Positions 8,716 through 17,942 of a stretch of DNA of 23,842 bases are shown one piece after another; the first letter of the stretch is position 1; each line of letters starts with the position of its first letter. The position numbers and the translations under genes are program-made. Origin of the DNA: Chara braunii (Eukaryota; Streptophyta; Charophyceae; Charales; Characeae); the NCBI GenBank assembly GCA_003427395.1, contig BFEA01000119.1, forward strand, positions 2,485,507 to 2,509,348. The letters are read 5' to 3'. The notes beneath the pieces are model-generated. The model was not told where the DNA came from, searched no databases, and was given only the letters and a program-made list of their open reading frames with translations.

Positions 8716-10279
8716 ATAGCTGACGGCGCAGCCTCTGGCGGTTNTGGGAATGACAAAGGCAAGGATCCTGTAGTTCCCAAAACCGCCATTGAGCTGGAGA
8801 TTNAGACGGAAGAGGCGGNTGTAGAGGAAAGTCGCAAGAGGATTGAGAATCTGAGGAGAGAGAAGGATGAAGGAGACCTAAAGGCTCAGAATGAAGCCAG
8901 ACGAGCAGTGATGGNAGAACATTTCTTGGCCGCTGAATCTGATGAAAGATTCAGTGACACTAACAGGAAGTTGGCTTAGTGGATCCGTTTGGGGTTCACT
9001 TCAGTCAAAGATGCCCTCACTGCCTGGATGGACCGGGCTGCTGCAATAGAAGACCATTTGACTACAGTTGAAGCCAAACAGTCTTCTATTGTAGAGTCCC
9101 TGGATCGAATNAGGCAAGATCTCATTACCTCTCCCCACTCTGCTACCTCTACCTCTCGTCAATTAGTCAAAACCGAACCTAAATCGGTCCCTACTCCCCC
9201 TGCAACACCACCCCCTTCTCCCAAGGGAAAGCTTGCTTCGCCTAATAAGCAACAGGTTGTCCCTTAGGATCTCAGACTGGGTGCTGGCAGCTCAGGCCAT
9301 CAAGAACAACGTTTCCCCAAGATGATGCAACCTGACAAATTCACTGGTGATGACGCCAAAGTGGATGTGTCAGATTGGATCGCTTCAATGAAGTCCTATC
9401 TGAGGGGATTCATCTGCCCAGAGGTTAACAAGGTGCAGTCCACTGTGGCCCTGTTCGGTGGGTCAGCATTGAAGTGGGCGACCTCTGAGGCTACCAAGTC
9501 TCAGAAGCAGTTATCAGATTGGGCTGTTGCAACAGGATTAGAGACCATCTTCCAGGGTCTGGAGGCGAGGTTTGCNGACAAAGAGAAGGCCCGCAAAGCT
9601 GCAGACGAGCTGGTTAGTCTTGGCCAGACAAAGTACAGGGGTTCCTGGNCAAGCTCTATGCAGAATTTGAGCGCCTCACCTCTACTCCCGGTTTGGAGAT
9701 GTCTGACAGGGACCAACTGACTTGGTTCATCAGGGCAGCTCCTGAGAAATATACCACGGCCCTGTACTTTGCAGGACACAAGGATTGGCGGNCTTTTGGC
9801 CGAGCAGCCTTGGACATGGAGGCAACACTCCATGTTCAGTCCACTCCCCAGAAGGGAGGCAACCCCTCTTCCCAGAATAGGAGGAAGGGAAAGGGGAACT
9901 TGTACGCCATCGAGTTTGATGATCACTCTGCAGGCACTAGCTAGGGGGGATCTACTCCCCCAGCTGGCCAGGGTGCAGGAGCATCAGCAGACCAGGCTGC
10001 TCAATTGCTGGCCCAGGCACTGCTAGCCCTCACTGGAGGCAAGCAGTTCCAGGGACAAAAACCCTCCTCTCCTAAGGGGTCAGGCAAACGCCCCAATGGT
10101 CCCCAACAACAGAACCTCCCAAAGTTTGCCTAGTGCCCAGCCAGTCCCATAGACGCTTCCTAGAGGGCGTATGGCAAAAGAGGAAGGACAGGGGGGTCTG
10201 TTTGAGGTGTGAGGGCAATCACTATGTCAAGTATTGCCCTAGGCTGAACCACAGCAACTGCAGCCACTCAAAAAATTGA
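8716..10279 (+). pseudogene. gag: Element 2 Gag (ATA start, five TAGs, two frame changes)
   Basis: The frame opens after TAA 8707-8709; the expected start codon reads ATA at 8716-8718, followed by ADGAASGG. A charged coiled coil (about 8835-8905), a Pro/Ser-rich linker (about 9130-9250) and a capsid (QPDKFTGDDAKVDVSDWI, SALKWA; about 9325-9800) follow. In-frame TAGs are at 8977, 9265, 9942, 10128 and 10161. Frame changes lie near 9640 and 10165, both in the -1 sense. The knuckle at 10199-10237 (CLRCEGNHYVKYC) is C-x2-C-x3-H-x4-C, one residue shorter than canonical. Gag ends at TGA 10277-10279, directly after a slippery site. Confidence 0.88.
10270..10276 (+). promoter_or_regulatory. Candidate -1 programmed frameshift site A AAA AAT
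   Basis: In the gag frame the codons are TCA AAA AAT TGA. The heptamer A AAA AAT fits the X XXY YYZ rule for simultaneous -1 slippage, and slipping gives AAA AAA TTG, exactly the pol frame. The gag stop is the next codon. I did not identify a downstream pseudoknot. Six A in a row could also arise by chance. Confidence 0.65.
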
Positions 10280-12483
10280 GCAGGCCAGCAGAGGCTGCAG
10301 CCAGACCTGCTGAACTGAATCCATCTCCTTCGGGAGATGAATCAGTTGTGGAGCCTGATTTTTTTGAGGCTGCAAGGGACTCAGTATACTCATATATTGA
10401 GCCCTATCTGGATGAGTCCTCATCTGAGGAGGAGCTTGATCAGCTTTGTTCCCTTCATCTCCAGTTAAAGGAGATGAGGAAGAAGAGATCAGAACTGGTC
10501 ATGCTCAAGCCTCAAATTAACAGAACTAGGATCAAAGCCTTGCTTGATTGTGGGGCCACAAGGAACTTCATCTCGCAGAATGGAGTTAAGAGACTCCACT
10601 TGGGTCTCAAGGTTACTGACCTTGAGCACCCTTTGGAGATACAGGTAGGGAATTCCCAATCTGTCTCAGTCAAGCAAGTCATCAAAGGAGTGTCAGTCAC
10701 CTTTGATGACAAAGGGGAAATCAGACATTCCCTGAATATCTATGTTTTTCCCCATCTTCCCTTTGATCTGGTCCTAAGTCTAAAGTGGTTAAGGGCTACT
10801 AACCCTTCAATTGACTGGGCCCTGCCCAGTATTCAATTGAAGAATTCCCAAGGTGAGCTAAGACAATGTGTCTTAGCTACTGACCATCATCCTAAGACAA
10901 GTTGTTACTGCCTGAAAGTCCGGGAGTTTTACAACTTGTCTAAGGAAANTGANCATGAGAATNTGTTTGTGGCTTATGNCACTCAAACAGATTCAGATTC
11001 CTCCCCTTCTCAGNTTGATCTTTNCATTCAANGGGTGGTTGATGAGTTTTCTGATTTNGCTCANGAGCCTACTGGACTAGTCCATAGGCAGACCAAGCAC
11101 CATATTCAGATTTTGCCTGACTCTACTCCTCCCAAGGGAAGAGTCTATAGGATGTCACCTGCTGAACTGGATGAGTTGAGGAAACANCNAGAGTCCTTGA
11201 CANAGAAGGGATGGATCAGGCCCANCTCATCTGAGTATGGGGCACCNGTTCTCTTTGTTCCAAAGGGAAATGGTGAACTCAGGATGTGCATTGACTATAG
11301 GGGNCTGAACAAGATCACTAGGAAGAGCTCTGAGCCCTTGCCTANGATCGATGACTTGCTGGACATGGTGCAGNGCTGCAAAGTCTTCAGNAAAATTGAT
11401 NTGAAATCCGGGTATCATCAGATCGAAATGGCTGAAGAGGATGTGCACAAGACANCCTTCAAGACCCGGTATGGCACCTATGAGTTCCTGGTCATGCCTT
11501 TTGGTTTGTGTAATGCACCAGGAACATTCCAAACTGAAATGAATAGGATTTTCAGACCCTTCCTTGACCGCTTTGTTGTTGTGTACCTGGATGACATTCT
11601 GGTTTTCAGCAAAGATGCCAAGGAACATGCAGACCACCTCACGAAAGTTCTACAGGTCCTGAGAAAACATAAGTATAAACTAAACAAAGAGAAATCATCA
11701 TTTGGTGTTTCCTCTGTTTTATACTTAGGTCATGTGATTTCTGCAGATGGTTTATCCCCTGATGCCTCTAAAGTGGCTGCTGTCAGGGAATGGCCACAAC
11801 CACAAACTGTGAGGGACATCAGATCTTTCATGGGGTTAGCCTCTTACTACGAGAAGTTTATCAGAAAATTTTCCTCTATTGCTACACCCCTGACAAATCT
11901 GCTAGCTAAGGATGTTCCCTTCAGGTGGACAGCCACTTGCCAGTTAGCCTTCTCCAGATTGAAGAAAGCACTCACCCAAGCACCTGTGTTGAAATTGCCT
12001 GACCCTACCTTGCCATTTGTGCTGACCACAGATGCAAGTCAATATGGCGTTGGTGCAGCCCTTCAGCAAGATGATGGGACTGGTCTGAAGCCGGTGGAGT
12101 TCATGAGTAAGAAAATAAAGGTGCAGAGAATTCAGGCATCTACTTATGAAAAGGAATTGTATGCTCTCGTCTGTGCCCTTAAACAGTGGAAACATTTCTT
12201 GCTTGGGAGACACTTCAAGATCTATTCTGATCACTCCACTCTACAGTGGATGAAGACCCAAGGTGAGTTAAATGATAAACTGGGAAGGTACATTCAGTTT
12301 ATTGACGGATTTGACTTTGAACTGAAGCACAAGAAGGGATGCTATAACAGGGTTGCTGATGCGTTGTCACGTAGACCCGATTCATTTGCTGCCATTGTTG
12401 ACACTTACTCCTTTGCTGATTCCACCAGACATGCCATTGCTGATGCGTTGCCTCAGGACCCAGTCTTTGGCCCTATTCTTTAG
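10276..12483 (+). pseudogene. pol: Element 2 Pol: protease, RT, RNase H
   Basis: The frame is -1 to gag, with no ATG at its beginning; entry is expected by frameshifting at 10270-10276. Protease: ALLDCGATRNFIS, with DCG at 10546-10554 in place of the usual DSG or [48 protein letters not shown] at 11584-11595 and VLYLGHV are all present. RNase H: TDASQYGVGA (Asp 12031-12033), TYEKELYAL, YSDHSTLQW (Asp 12229-12231). The stop at 12481-12483 is an in-frame TAG where element 1 has Gln, so it is a nonsense mutation and not the end of the gene. About twenty Ns lie at 10949-11455. Confidence 0.93.
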
Positions 12484-13112
12484 AATCTACAGGCTGACCC
12501 CAATTCTGAGTCAGGCTATGCCTTGACTTCTGGCTTGCTGTACACAATCANCGAGGGGGAAGAGCGTNTGTGCATNCCTAATGATCGCAAGATCATTACT
12601 CATCTGATCTCANAGAGTCATGATGCTCGCGGACACTTTGGGTTCTTAAAGACATATGCTGCCCTGACCCAACGCTTCTATTGGTCTAAGATGAAGGACG
12701 ATATCCTGCATTACTTGGAGACCTGCGAGTTGTGCCAAAGGAATAAGGTCCACAGGCGGCCTCCTATGGGACTACTCAAACCTCTACCTATCCCTGATGG
12801 TCCAGGTGAGTCAGTGTCCATTGACTTCACAGACCTGGGCAAGACTACGCCACGTGGGATGAGACAGGTAATGGTTTGTGTGATCGATTCTCTAAGTATG
12901 CTGAGTTTATCCCCTTACCTGCTGAGGCCAGAGTACCTCTGGTCAAAGAGCTCTTTTGTGAGAGGTGGGTAAATGTTCATGGGTTCCCAACCTCCATTGT
13001 CAGCGACAGAGATCCCAGATTTTGCAGCGATGATTGGCAGCCCTTCTGTAAGGACTACCTACATTCTAGAATGGACATGACCTCTGGGAGACATCCGAAA
13101 GCCAATGGATAG
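12484..13112 (+). pseudogene. pol: Element 2 Pol: integrase zinc-binding domain and catalytic core
   Basis: Frame 1 continues through TAG 12481 into the HHCC segment (H.ARGHFG to CELCQRNK, about 12617-12750) and the first core Asp 12823-12825 (SIDFTD). Near 12890 the frame shifts: GTGATCGATTC lacks one unit of a 4-bp GATC/ATCG tandem present in the expected protein. The next frame holds FSKYAEFIPLPAEAR and the second Asp 13005-13007 (VSDRD). TAG 13110-13112 replaces the Gln of the NGQ(T/A)E motif. Isolated Ns occur at about 12552-12613. Confidence 0.9.
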
Positions 13113-13916
13113 GCTGAAGTGATGAACCAGGTCTTGTTTCAGTTGTTGCGCCCTGTGATCACGCCTGATCAGCAAGACTGGGACAGATATCTGTCACGGG
13201 CGCAACTAATGTATAATACATTTGTTCACAGCACTACAGGCTTTACACCCTACAGGCTACACTTTGCAAGAGACCCCAGGCAACCTCTGGATGATCTGAT
13301 CGACAAGTCTAAGCCTAAACTAACTCCTGGCACTGCAGAGTTCACCAAGAGTTATGAGAAAGACCTAGAGAAAGCTAGAACTAACATGTTCAAGGCCCAG
13401 AAGAGGATGATCGAACAGGCTAATAAGCATCGCTCTCCCTCTACTATTCGGCCAGGTCACTGGGTCTGGGTGAAAAGATCTGAACTAACTGATGAGCAAG
13501 ATATTTCAAGAAAGTTGTTGCCTGTCTACTATGGCCCATGGCAGGTACTTGATACGGTGGGGGCAGATCCATTTGGACCTTCCTATGTGCTTGTTGTACC
13601 GCCTCATATCAAGACCTATCCGGTCTTCCATGCCTCAAAACTGCTGCCTTTCACGTCTGCTGATGCATTTCCTGATAGGCCCCCGCCGTTTGGACCCCCA
13701 ATCCCTGGAAAGGGATACGAAGTTGAGAGCATTGAAGATCAGTGGGGCACAGGCCTCAACTGTGAATACCTTGTGAAGTTCCTTTTCCAACCTCACACAG
13801 AGGACCGATGGTTCCCAAGGAAGGAACTTCTCAAGTCTGCAAATTCAGTTGTACACGCCTATGAGGCTGAACAGAAGAGGCAACCTCTCAGACGTTCTCC
13901 TCGTGGACACTCCTAG
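13113..13916 (+). pseudogene. pol: Element 2 Pol: integrase C-terminus and chromodomain-like tail
   Basis: The catalytic Glu is at 13116-13118, giving 36 residues between the last two acidic residues, one more than in elements 1 and 3. The C-terminal domain shows ANKHRSPS, GHWVWVKR, LLPVYYGPWQVL and YPVFHASKLLP. The chromodomain-like segment starts near 13719 (YEVESIEDQW, YLVKFLFQ, EDRWFPRKEL). The end is TAG 13914-13916. No nonsense codon lies within this part. Confidence 0.92.
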
Positions 13917-14215
13917 CTTGGGGTCCTCACTCCCCGGGAGGGTAGGAATGCAATGAATTGAAGTGTGATGCGGGCTGTACACTAATTTTGTTGCTGCCTG
14001 GTTTGTGCTTTCCGGGATTCGATCCCGTGACTGGTATTGTGTGTGTGTGTGTGTTTGCCTGTGTGTACACGAACTGTGTTTGTTGGTTCCTTGTTTTGGG
14101 CGTTGGAGGACTTGAACCCGCGACTTGTAGTGTGTTTGTGGTGTGTGACTGTTTTTGAGGTTTATTGGGCTTGAACCTTGAACCTGTCGCTACTAGTCTC
14201 TACTTCGTAGTCTTA
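13917..14215 (+). other. Element 2 3' region with three tRNA T-arm-like antisense motifs
   Basis: CCCCGGGAGGGTAGGA at about 13932-13947 is a polypurine-tract candidate, followed by TGCAATG, a possible LTR start. T-arm-like antisense motifs lie at 14012-14034 (CGGGATTCGATCCCGTGAC), 14105-14130 (GGACTTGAACCCGCGACTTG) and 14167-14193 (CTTGAACCTTGAACCTGTCG). The second and third carry perfect minus-strand B boxes (GGTTCAAGTCC, GGTTCAAGCC). A (GT)8 tract is at 14039-14054. The order and position relative to the chromodomain match the element 1 3' region. Confidence 0.6.
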
Positions 14216-14647
14216 GGCCACTCATCCTTGTCGTTTTGTCATTTTCTGCCCTTCTGGAAACTGGTAGGCCCGTAGGTATTTCTTTGTGTCCTAGCCTTGG
14301 GTTCCCTTAGTCTAGGATTCCATCTAGATGCATGTAGGTAGATCTTGACTGTTGGGCCGTAGATGTTTTCTGCTTGGACGGTCGGATAGGTCTGTAGGTG
14401 GTTACTGTGTTGTACGCCTAAGGAAGTCGAGTAGAAGTAGGCAGGGGCCGACGAATTTTGGGTTCTGCTTCGTCATTTTTTTTTGTCACGAAGTGCTGCT
14501 GGAGGTCGCGGCTGGAGCTGCGCTAATTCAAAGTGCTCGTTCGTCTTCCTCGTTGAAGGGAAGCTGACGGCCACAACTGGGCTTACCTGGCTGGTGCGGA
14601 ATTGGCCCACGGACATCAGGCCCTGCTCTGCGTGGTGCTTCCTCCAT

Positions 14648-14715
14648 AGCTGTCCTATTGGGGTTTCGACAGCTGCCATCGAAGCAGCTTCTCTATGCCT
14701 GCTTCGAAGTGGCAG
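14648..14715 (+). other. Two adjacent hairpins
   Basis: The first is a perfect 7-bp stem AGCTGTC/GACAGCT at 14648-14654/14668-14674. The second pairs CTGCCATCGAAGCAG (14673-14687) with CTGCTTCGA-AG-TGGCAG (14699-14715): 15 bp with a 2-nt bulge and an 11-nt loop. The role is unknown. Confidence 0.7.
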
Positions 14716-15036
14716 ATCTTCATCTTCATCGATTTGTTGTTCGTCTTCATCATCCTGGGAGTTGCGCTCCCCTGCTGAGTGGACACTTCATCTCCAGGGG
14801 GCTTCTTGAGTGGTGCAGAGGGGTGTTGGATTTAGGAGGGTGTGTGGCGATTGGCAGGCTTGATAGGTTGGGTGCCCGCAGACACCATAGCTAGAGCTTG
14901 AGGAAGAGGGAGGAAGTTTAAGACTCCCAAAGTATTCGATGGAATCTTGTAAATAATTGGTCCATGGGTGTTGATAACGTGGTTGGGATTCTTGGAATAA
15001 GTATTCTGGATTGATTGGAGGAGGATGAGGGATTGC

Positions 15037-15062
15037 AGAATTGAAATTCGTTTTTCAATTCT
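15037..15062 (+). other. Perfect 10-bp hairpin
   Basis: AGAATTGAAA pairs with TTTCAATTCT around a TTCGTT loop. A run of T is part of the 3' arm, but no gene end precedes it, so I do not call a terminator. Confidence 0.65.
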
Positions 15063-15195
15063 CTGTGTGTTTTGAGCTTCCGCTGTGCACATCTCCTCTC
15101 TGGTTTTGTGTGGATTTGCCTCCTTCGAGTCTACTCTGAAATTGCATGCGTGTATGGGAATGTGTGAATTCGTTGTGGATTGAAGTTCAATCGGG

Positions 15196-15202
15196 TATAT
15201 AA
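15196..15202 (+). promoter_or_regulatory. TATA-like box (TATATAA)
   Basis: TATATAA lies about 220 bp before the element 3 gag ATG, a plausible promoter distance. It is a motif match only. Confidence 0.3.
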
Positions 15203-15419
15203 CACTACCATAGCCAGTTCTATTTGACGCTGCTGTGGGAGAACTAATCGAAATAGGAATAGATCATCTGCCCAGTTTGTGTAAATGCTGCTGATGCCAT
15301 TTGAACGTTGGCCTGGGACACTTGCCAAATAATTATTTTTAATCATTTTTCAAATCGGCCAGACATGCTGTGGTAGGCCCCAGCGAGGGCGCTAGTGCAG
15401 ACAGTGTTCTGCTTAGCTG

Positions 15420-17308
15420 ATGAGCGGTACAAATAGTGGGGAAGCGACTGCTGACAATAGGATTAGGACACGCCGGGACACACAAAGGATTCCGGTCGTG
15501 TTCCAGATTCTGCTACCAGGGGACGAGAGACGGTTCCGGGCCGAAGCAAGGGCCCCCCGTTTGCAGACAGCTAGGGAGGCAGCAGCAGCAGCTGCAGAGC
15601 GTGTTTTAGTGGAAGCACCAGCTAGTGCTGAAGCTATGGCAACTTCTGCAGCGACCTCTCAAGGTCAGCAGACATCAGGAACCTTCGCTATGTCCTTTGT
15701 CTCATCCAGTGGGACTAGTGCAGGACCATTCACCAGGCAGATGGCAGGCTCGCAGTACAGCCAGCCACCCCCACCTACTAGGGAGGAGTTCGAACTCCAG
15801 CAAGTTAGAGAAGCAACTCAGGGATGCAACTGAAAGAAAAGATAAGATTAGACATCGTAAAACTAGACTGGAAAGCAGAGCGGCAGACAAAGCTGCACTA
15901 GAAGGGTTAGACGATTCAATCCTGGATGACGCAGGAAAGATCATCTGGGCGAATCTGCTGGGTCTCAATGAATAGTTTGACAGCCGATTGGATGAAATCC
16001 AGTCAACCTTTGACCAGATACTGATGGCCGTGCAGGGAAGGGGAGGACCACTGCCCTCCATACCTAGCGCGCCAAGTATCTGCAGCAAGCAGCTTTTCCA
16101 TCGCCAGTTTCATTACCAGCGATGACAGGCCCCTTTGTTCCACAGTTTGGTATCTCACCAGGTGGTACGTCAGCAGCAGTAGCACAGACTGTTGCTTCTT
16201 CATTTTCAGGTCCAGCTGCCGCAGCTGCAGGGCAACAGCCGGTCCAGATACCGGTTCAGCAAGCCGGACAGTCTGGACCACAGCAACCTTGGTACCCAAA
16301 GACCCCAATGAAACCTCCGACTGTCTGCACAGGAGACAAGAAGGATGAGGCCCTCGACACTTGGTTGAGGACGGTTCCACTGTGGGTCAGGGCCAAGCGT
16401 ACTCTGTGTGAGGAGGAGGTGATCACTGTCGCGTCCTACCTAGAAGGATCGACAACAAGATGGCTGAATGGGCATATAGCGACAAAGGGATTCACCGGAC
16501 GAATGAACGACTGGGCCCAAAACCAAACTCTAGCTTTATGGACTTGGTGGAAGCGCGATGGCACAACCCTCAGCAGGCTCAGCAAGCTACTGATGCGTTG
16601 ACCCGTCTTGGTACTAAGAAGTACAAGACTGTGCGTGATCTCACCAGTGTCGTAGAGAAACTGGTGGTTGTTCCGGGAGTTCGCTATGATCCCCAAGTCC
16701 TCCTAACCATGTTCTTCAGATGTCTTTCCACATACATTAAGAATCTGATGGTTAGTGAGGCCAACATCGAGTATCACACCCTTGAGACCTTTAGCAACAA
16801 GGCCTTAGACTTAAATGCAAAGTTGGGAGGGCCGCAGTAGATAGTTGTAGACGGGAGGAAGAAGAAGGTCCCACAAGAGTGGAAGAAAAAGGGAAATCGA
16901 TTGATGATGGTTGATTCCGATGAGAATCAAACCGAGATCGATGACCTCTCTGATTTTTTGGAAGAGACATAGTTAGGCAGAGAGGATAGTGCAGAGGGTG
17001 GCAACCTCGTTGCAATTACAAAAGGAAAGGCTGCTGGTCATGGGAATGGTGGCCAGCAAAAGAGTCAGGGGCAGGTCTATAACTCAAACAAGACTCCGGC
17101 TTGGGTGAGGACTGACCTCAATCAAGATGTATGGAGGGATAAATATTCGCGAGGGGCTTGCATCAACGGTGGCGAGTACGCCCATCAACAGTTCAGATGC
17201 AAGAATGCGAAGGTCTCTCAGAAGGGTACCAAAGGTGGTTTGGGAGGGACTTCCGCCCAAGGAGGAGGTTCTACGAGCTCCACCTCGGGAAACACATCTA
17301 GTCAGTAG
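15420..17308 (+). pseudogene. gag: Element 3 Gag, multiply frameshifted, with broken zinc knuckle
   Basis: ATG 15420 starts an Ala/Ser/Gln-rich N-terminus. Near 15805 the frame changes (+1 sense) into a charged coiled coil (EKQLRDATERKDKIRHRK). TAG 15973 interrupts it. Further changes lie near 16060 and 16530 (both -1 sense). The capsid runs about 16340-16830 (DTWLRTVPLWVRAKR, SYLEGSTTRWLNG, FMDLVEARW). TAGs at 16838 and 16970 follow. The knuckle at 17159-17200 reads CINGGEYAHQQFRC: the spacing fits C-x2-C-x4-H-x4-C, but the second Cys is Gly. Gag ends at TAG 17306-17308. Expected role: particle formation and RNA packaging. Confidence 0.87.
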
Positions 17309-17925
17309 AAGTTGTAGCTTTTTCTACTCATGCTGAAGTGGTTGACGTACCCTCACCACTTCAGGAGTTGGCCGAAACTATTGACCCATTAGTCACCCTG
17401 CAGACACATCTAGACCAAACGACACTCTGTTTGTTGGATGTGTCTAAAGCCTTAGAAGACTTATAAACCGAGTGGTTGGCAAGGGACCCTTGTCAGTATT
17501 GGGTGGCTTTGTCAAGAGATCCTAGAGGGGAGCATTTCGTTATGGAAGTCAGTGTAGGTGGCCGCAAGTGTTGTGCCTTCATAGACATTGGCTCCACGCG
17601 GAACTTTATAAGTCGCGACTGCATTGAGAGACTGCGCCTAGGGGACCGGGTGCAAAGCTTGAGTAGACCTGTAGCATCTACACTTGCCAACAAAGAGCGC
17701 ATGATGGTAAAGGACTAAGTTAAGGACGTGGTTTGCACCTTCTCTTATGGAGGTGGGGAACTTAATCATCAGATTTCGTTCGTAGTCAGCAACGATATGC
17801 CATTTGACATGTTGTTAGGTATGTACTACCTCGAGGTTGCCAAGCCCCAGTTTGAATGGGACCGGAAAGTTCTCAAGCATGTGTTGCCTGATGGGAGGAC
17901 CGTTAGACTAAGGATAGCAGGTTAG
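17302..17925 (+). pseudogene. pol: Element 3 Pol: protease region
   Basis: The frame opens at 17302, -1 to gag with only 7 nt of overlap. It runs through TAA 17464-17466 into the protease: FIDIGSTRNFIS, with DIG at 17584-17592 where DSG or DTG is expected. TAA 17716-17718 falls where element 1 has Tyr (VEDYVEGV). PFDMLLGMYYLEVAKPQFEW corresponds to the [11 protein letters not shown] block. The frame ends at TAG 17923-17925, and RT continues in the -1 frame after about 17935. Confidence 0.87.
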
Positions 17926-17942
17926 TTGACTCCTACTGGTGG

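Larger units (their letters stand above)
8716..13916 (+). mobile_element. Ty3/Gypsy chromovirus-type element 2 (internal region)
   Basis: The full order gag, protease, RT, RNase H, integrase and chromodomain-like tail is present. RT and RNase H catalytic motifs are intact. Damage: a lost start codon, seven in-frame TAGs inside gag and pol, two single-base-type frame changes in gag and a 4-nt deletion in integrase. Isolated Ns are frequent, mostly at 10949-11455, which suggests collapsed repeat copies. Protein divergence from elements 1 and 3 shows a separate family. Confidence 0.95.
14216..15419. other. Noncoding stretch between elements 2 and 3
   Basis: No gene is visible. It contains hairpins at 14648-14715 and 15037-15062 and a TATA-like box, listed separately. 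It should include the 5' LTR and leader of element 3, but nothing here matches the LTR-like repeats at 20994-23227, so the element 3 5' LTR is either missing or too diverged to see. Confidence 0.5.

Noticed and set aside
11227-11637. Minus-strand open frames opposite RT
   Set aside because: They are shadows of the well-conserved RT frame.
8716-13916. UAG read as glutamine by the host
   Set aside because: Many CAG codons remain, element 1 has no such TAGs, and elements 2 and 3 also carry frameshifts and other damage; decay is simpler. Kept as an alternative in the finding.
13958-14158. 66-codon open frame after element 2
   Set aside because: It spans a (GT)n tract and the T-arm-like motifs; Cys/Val-rich composition follows from the repeat.
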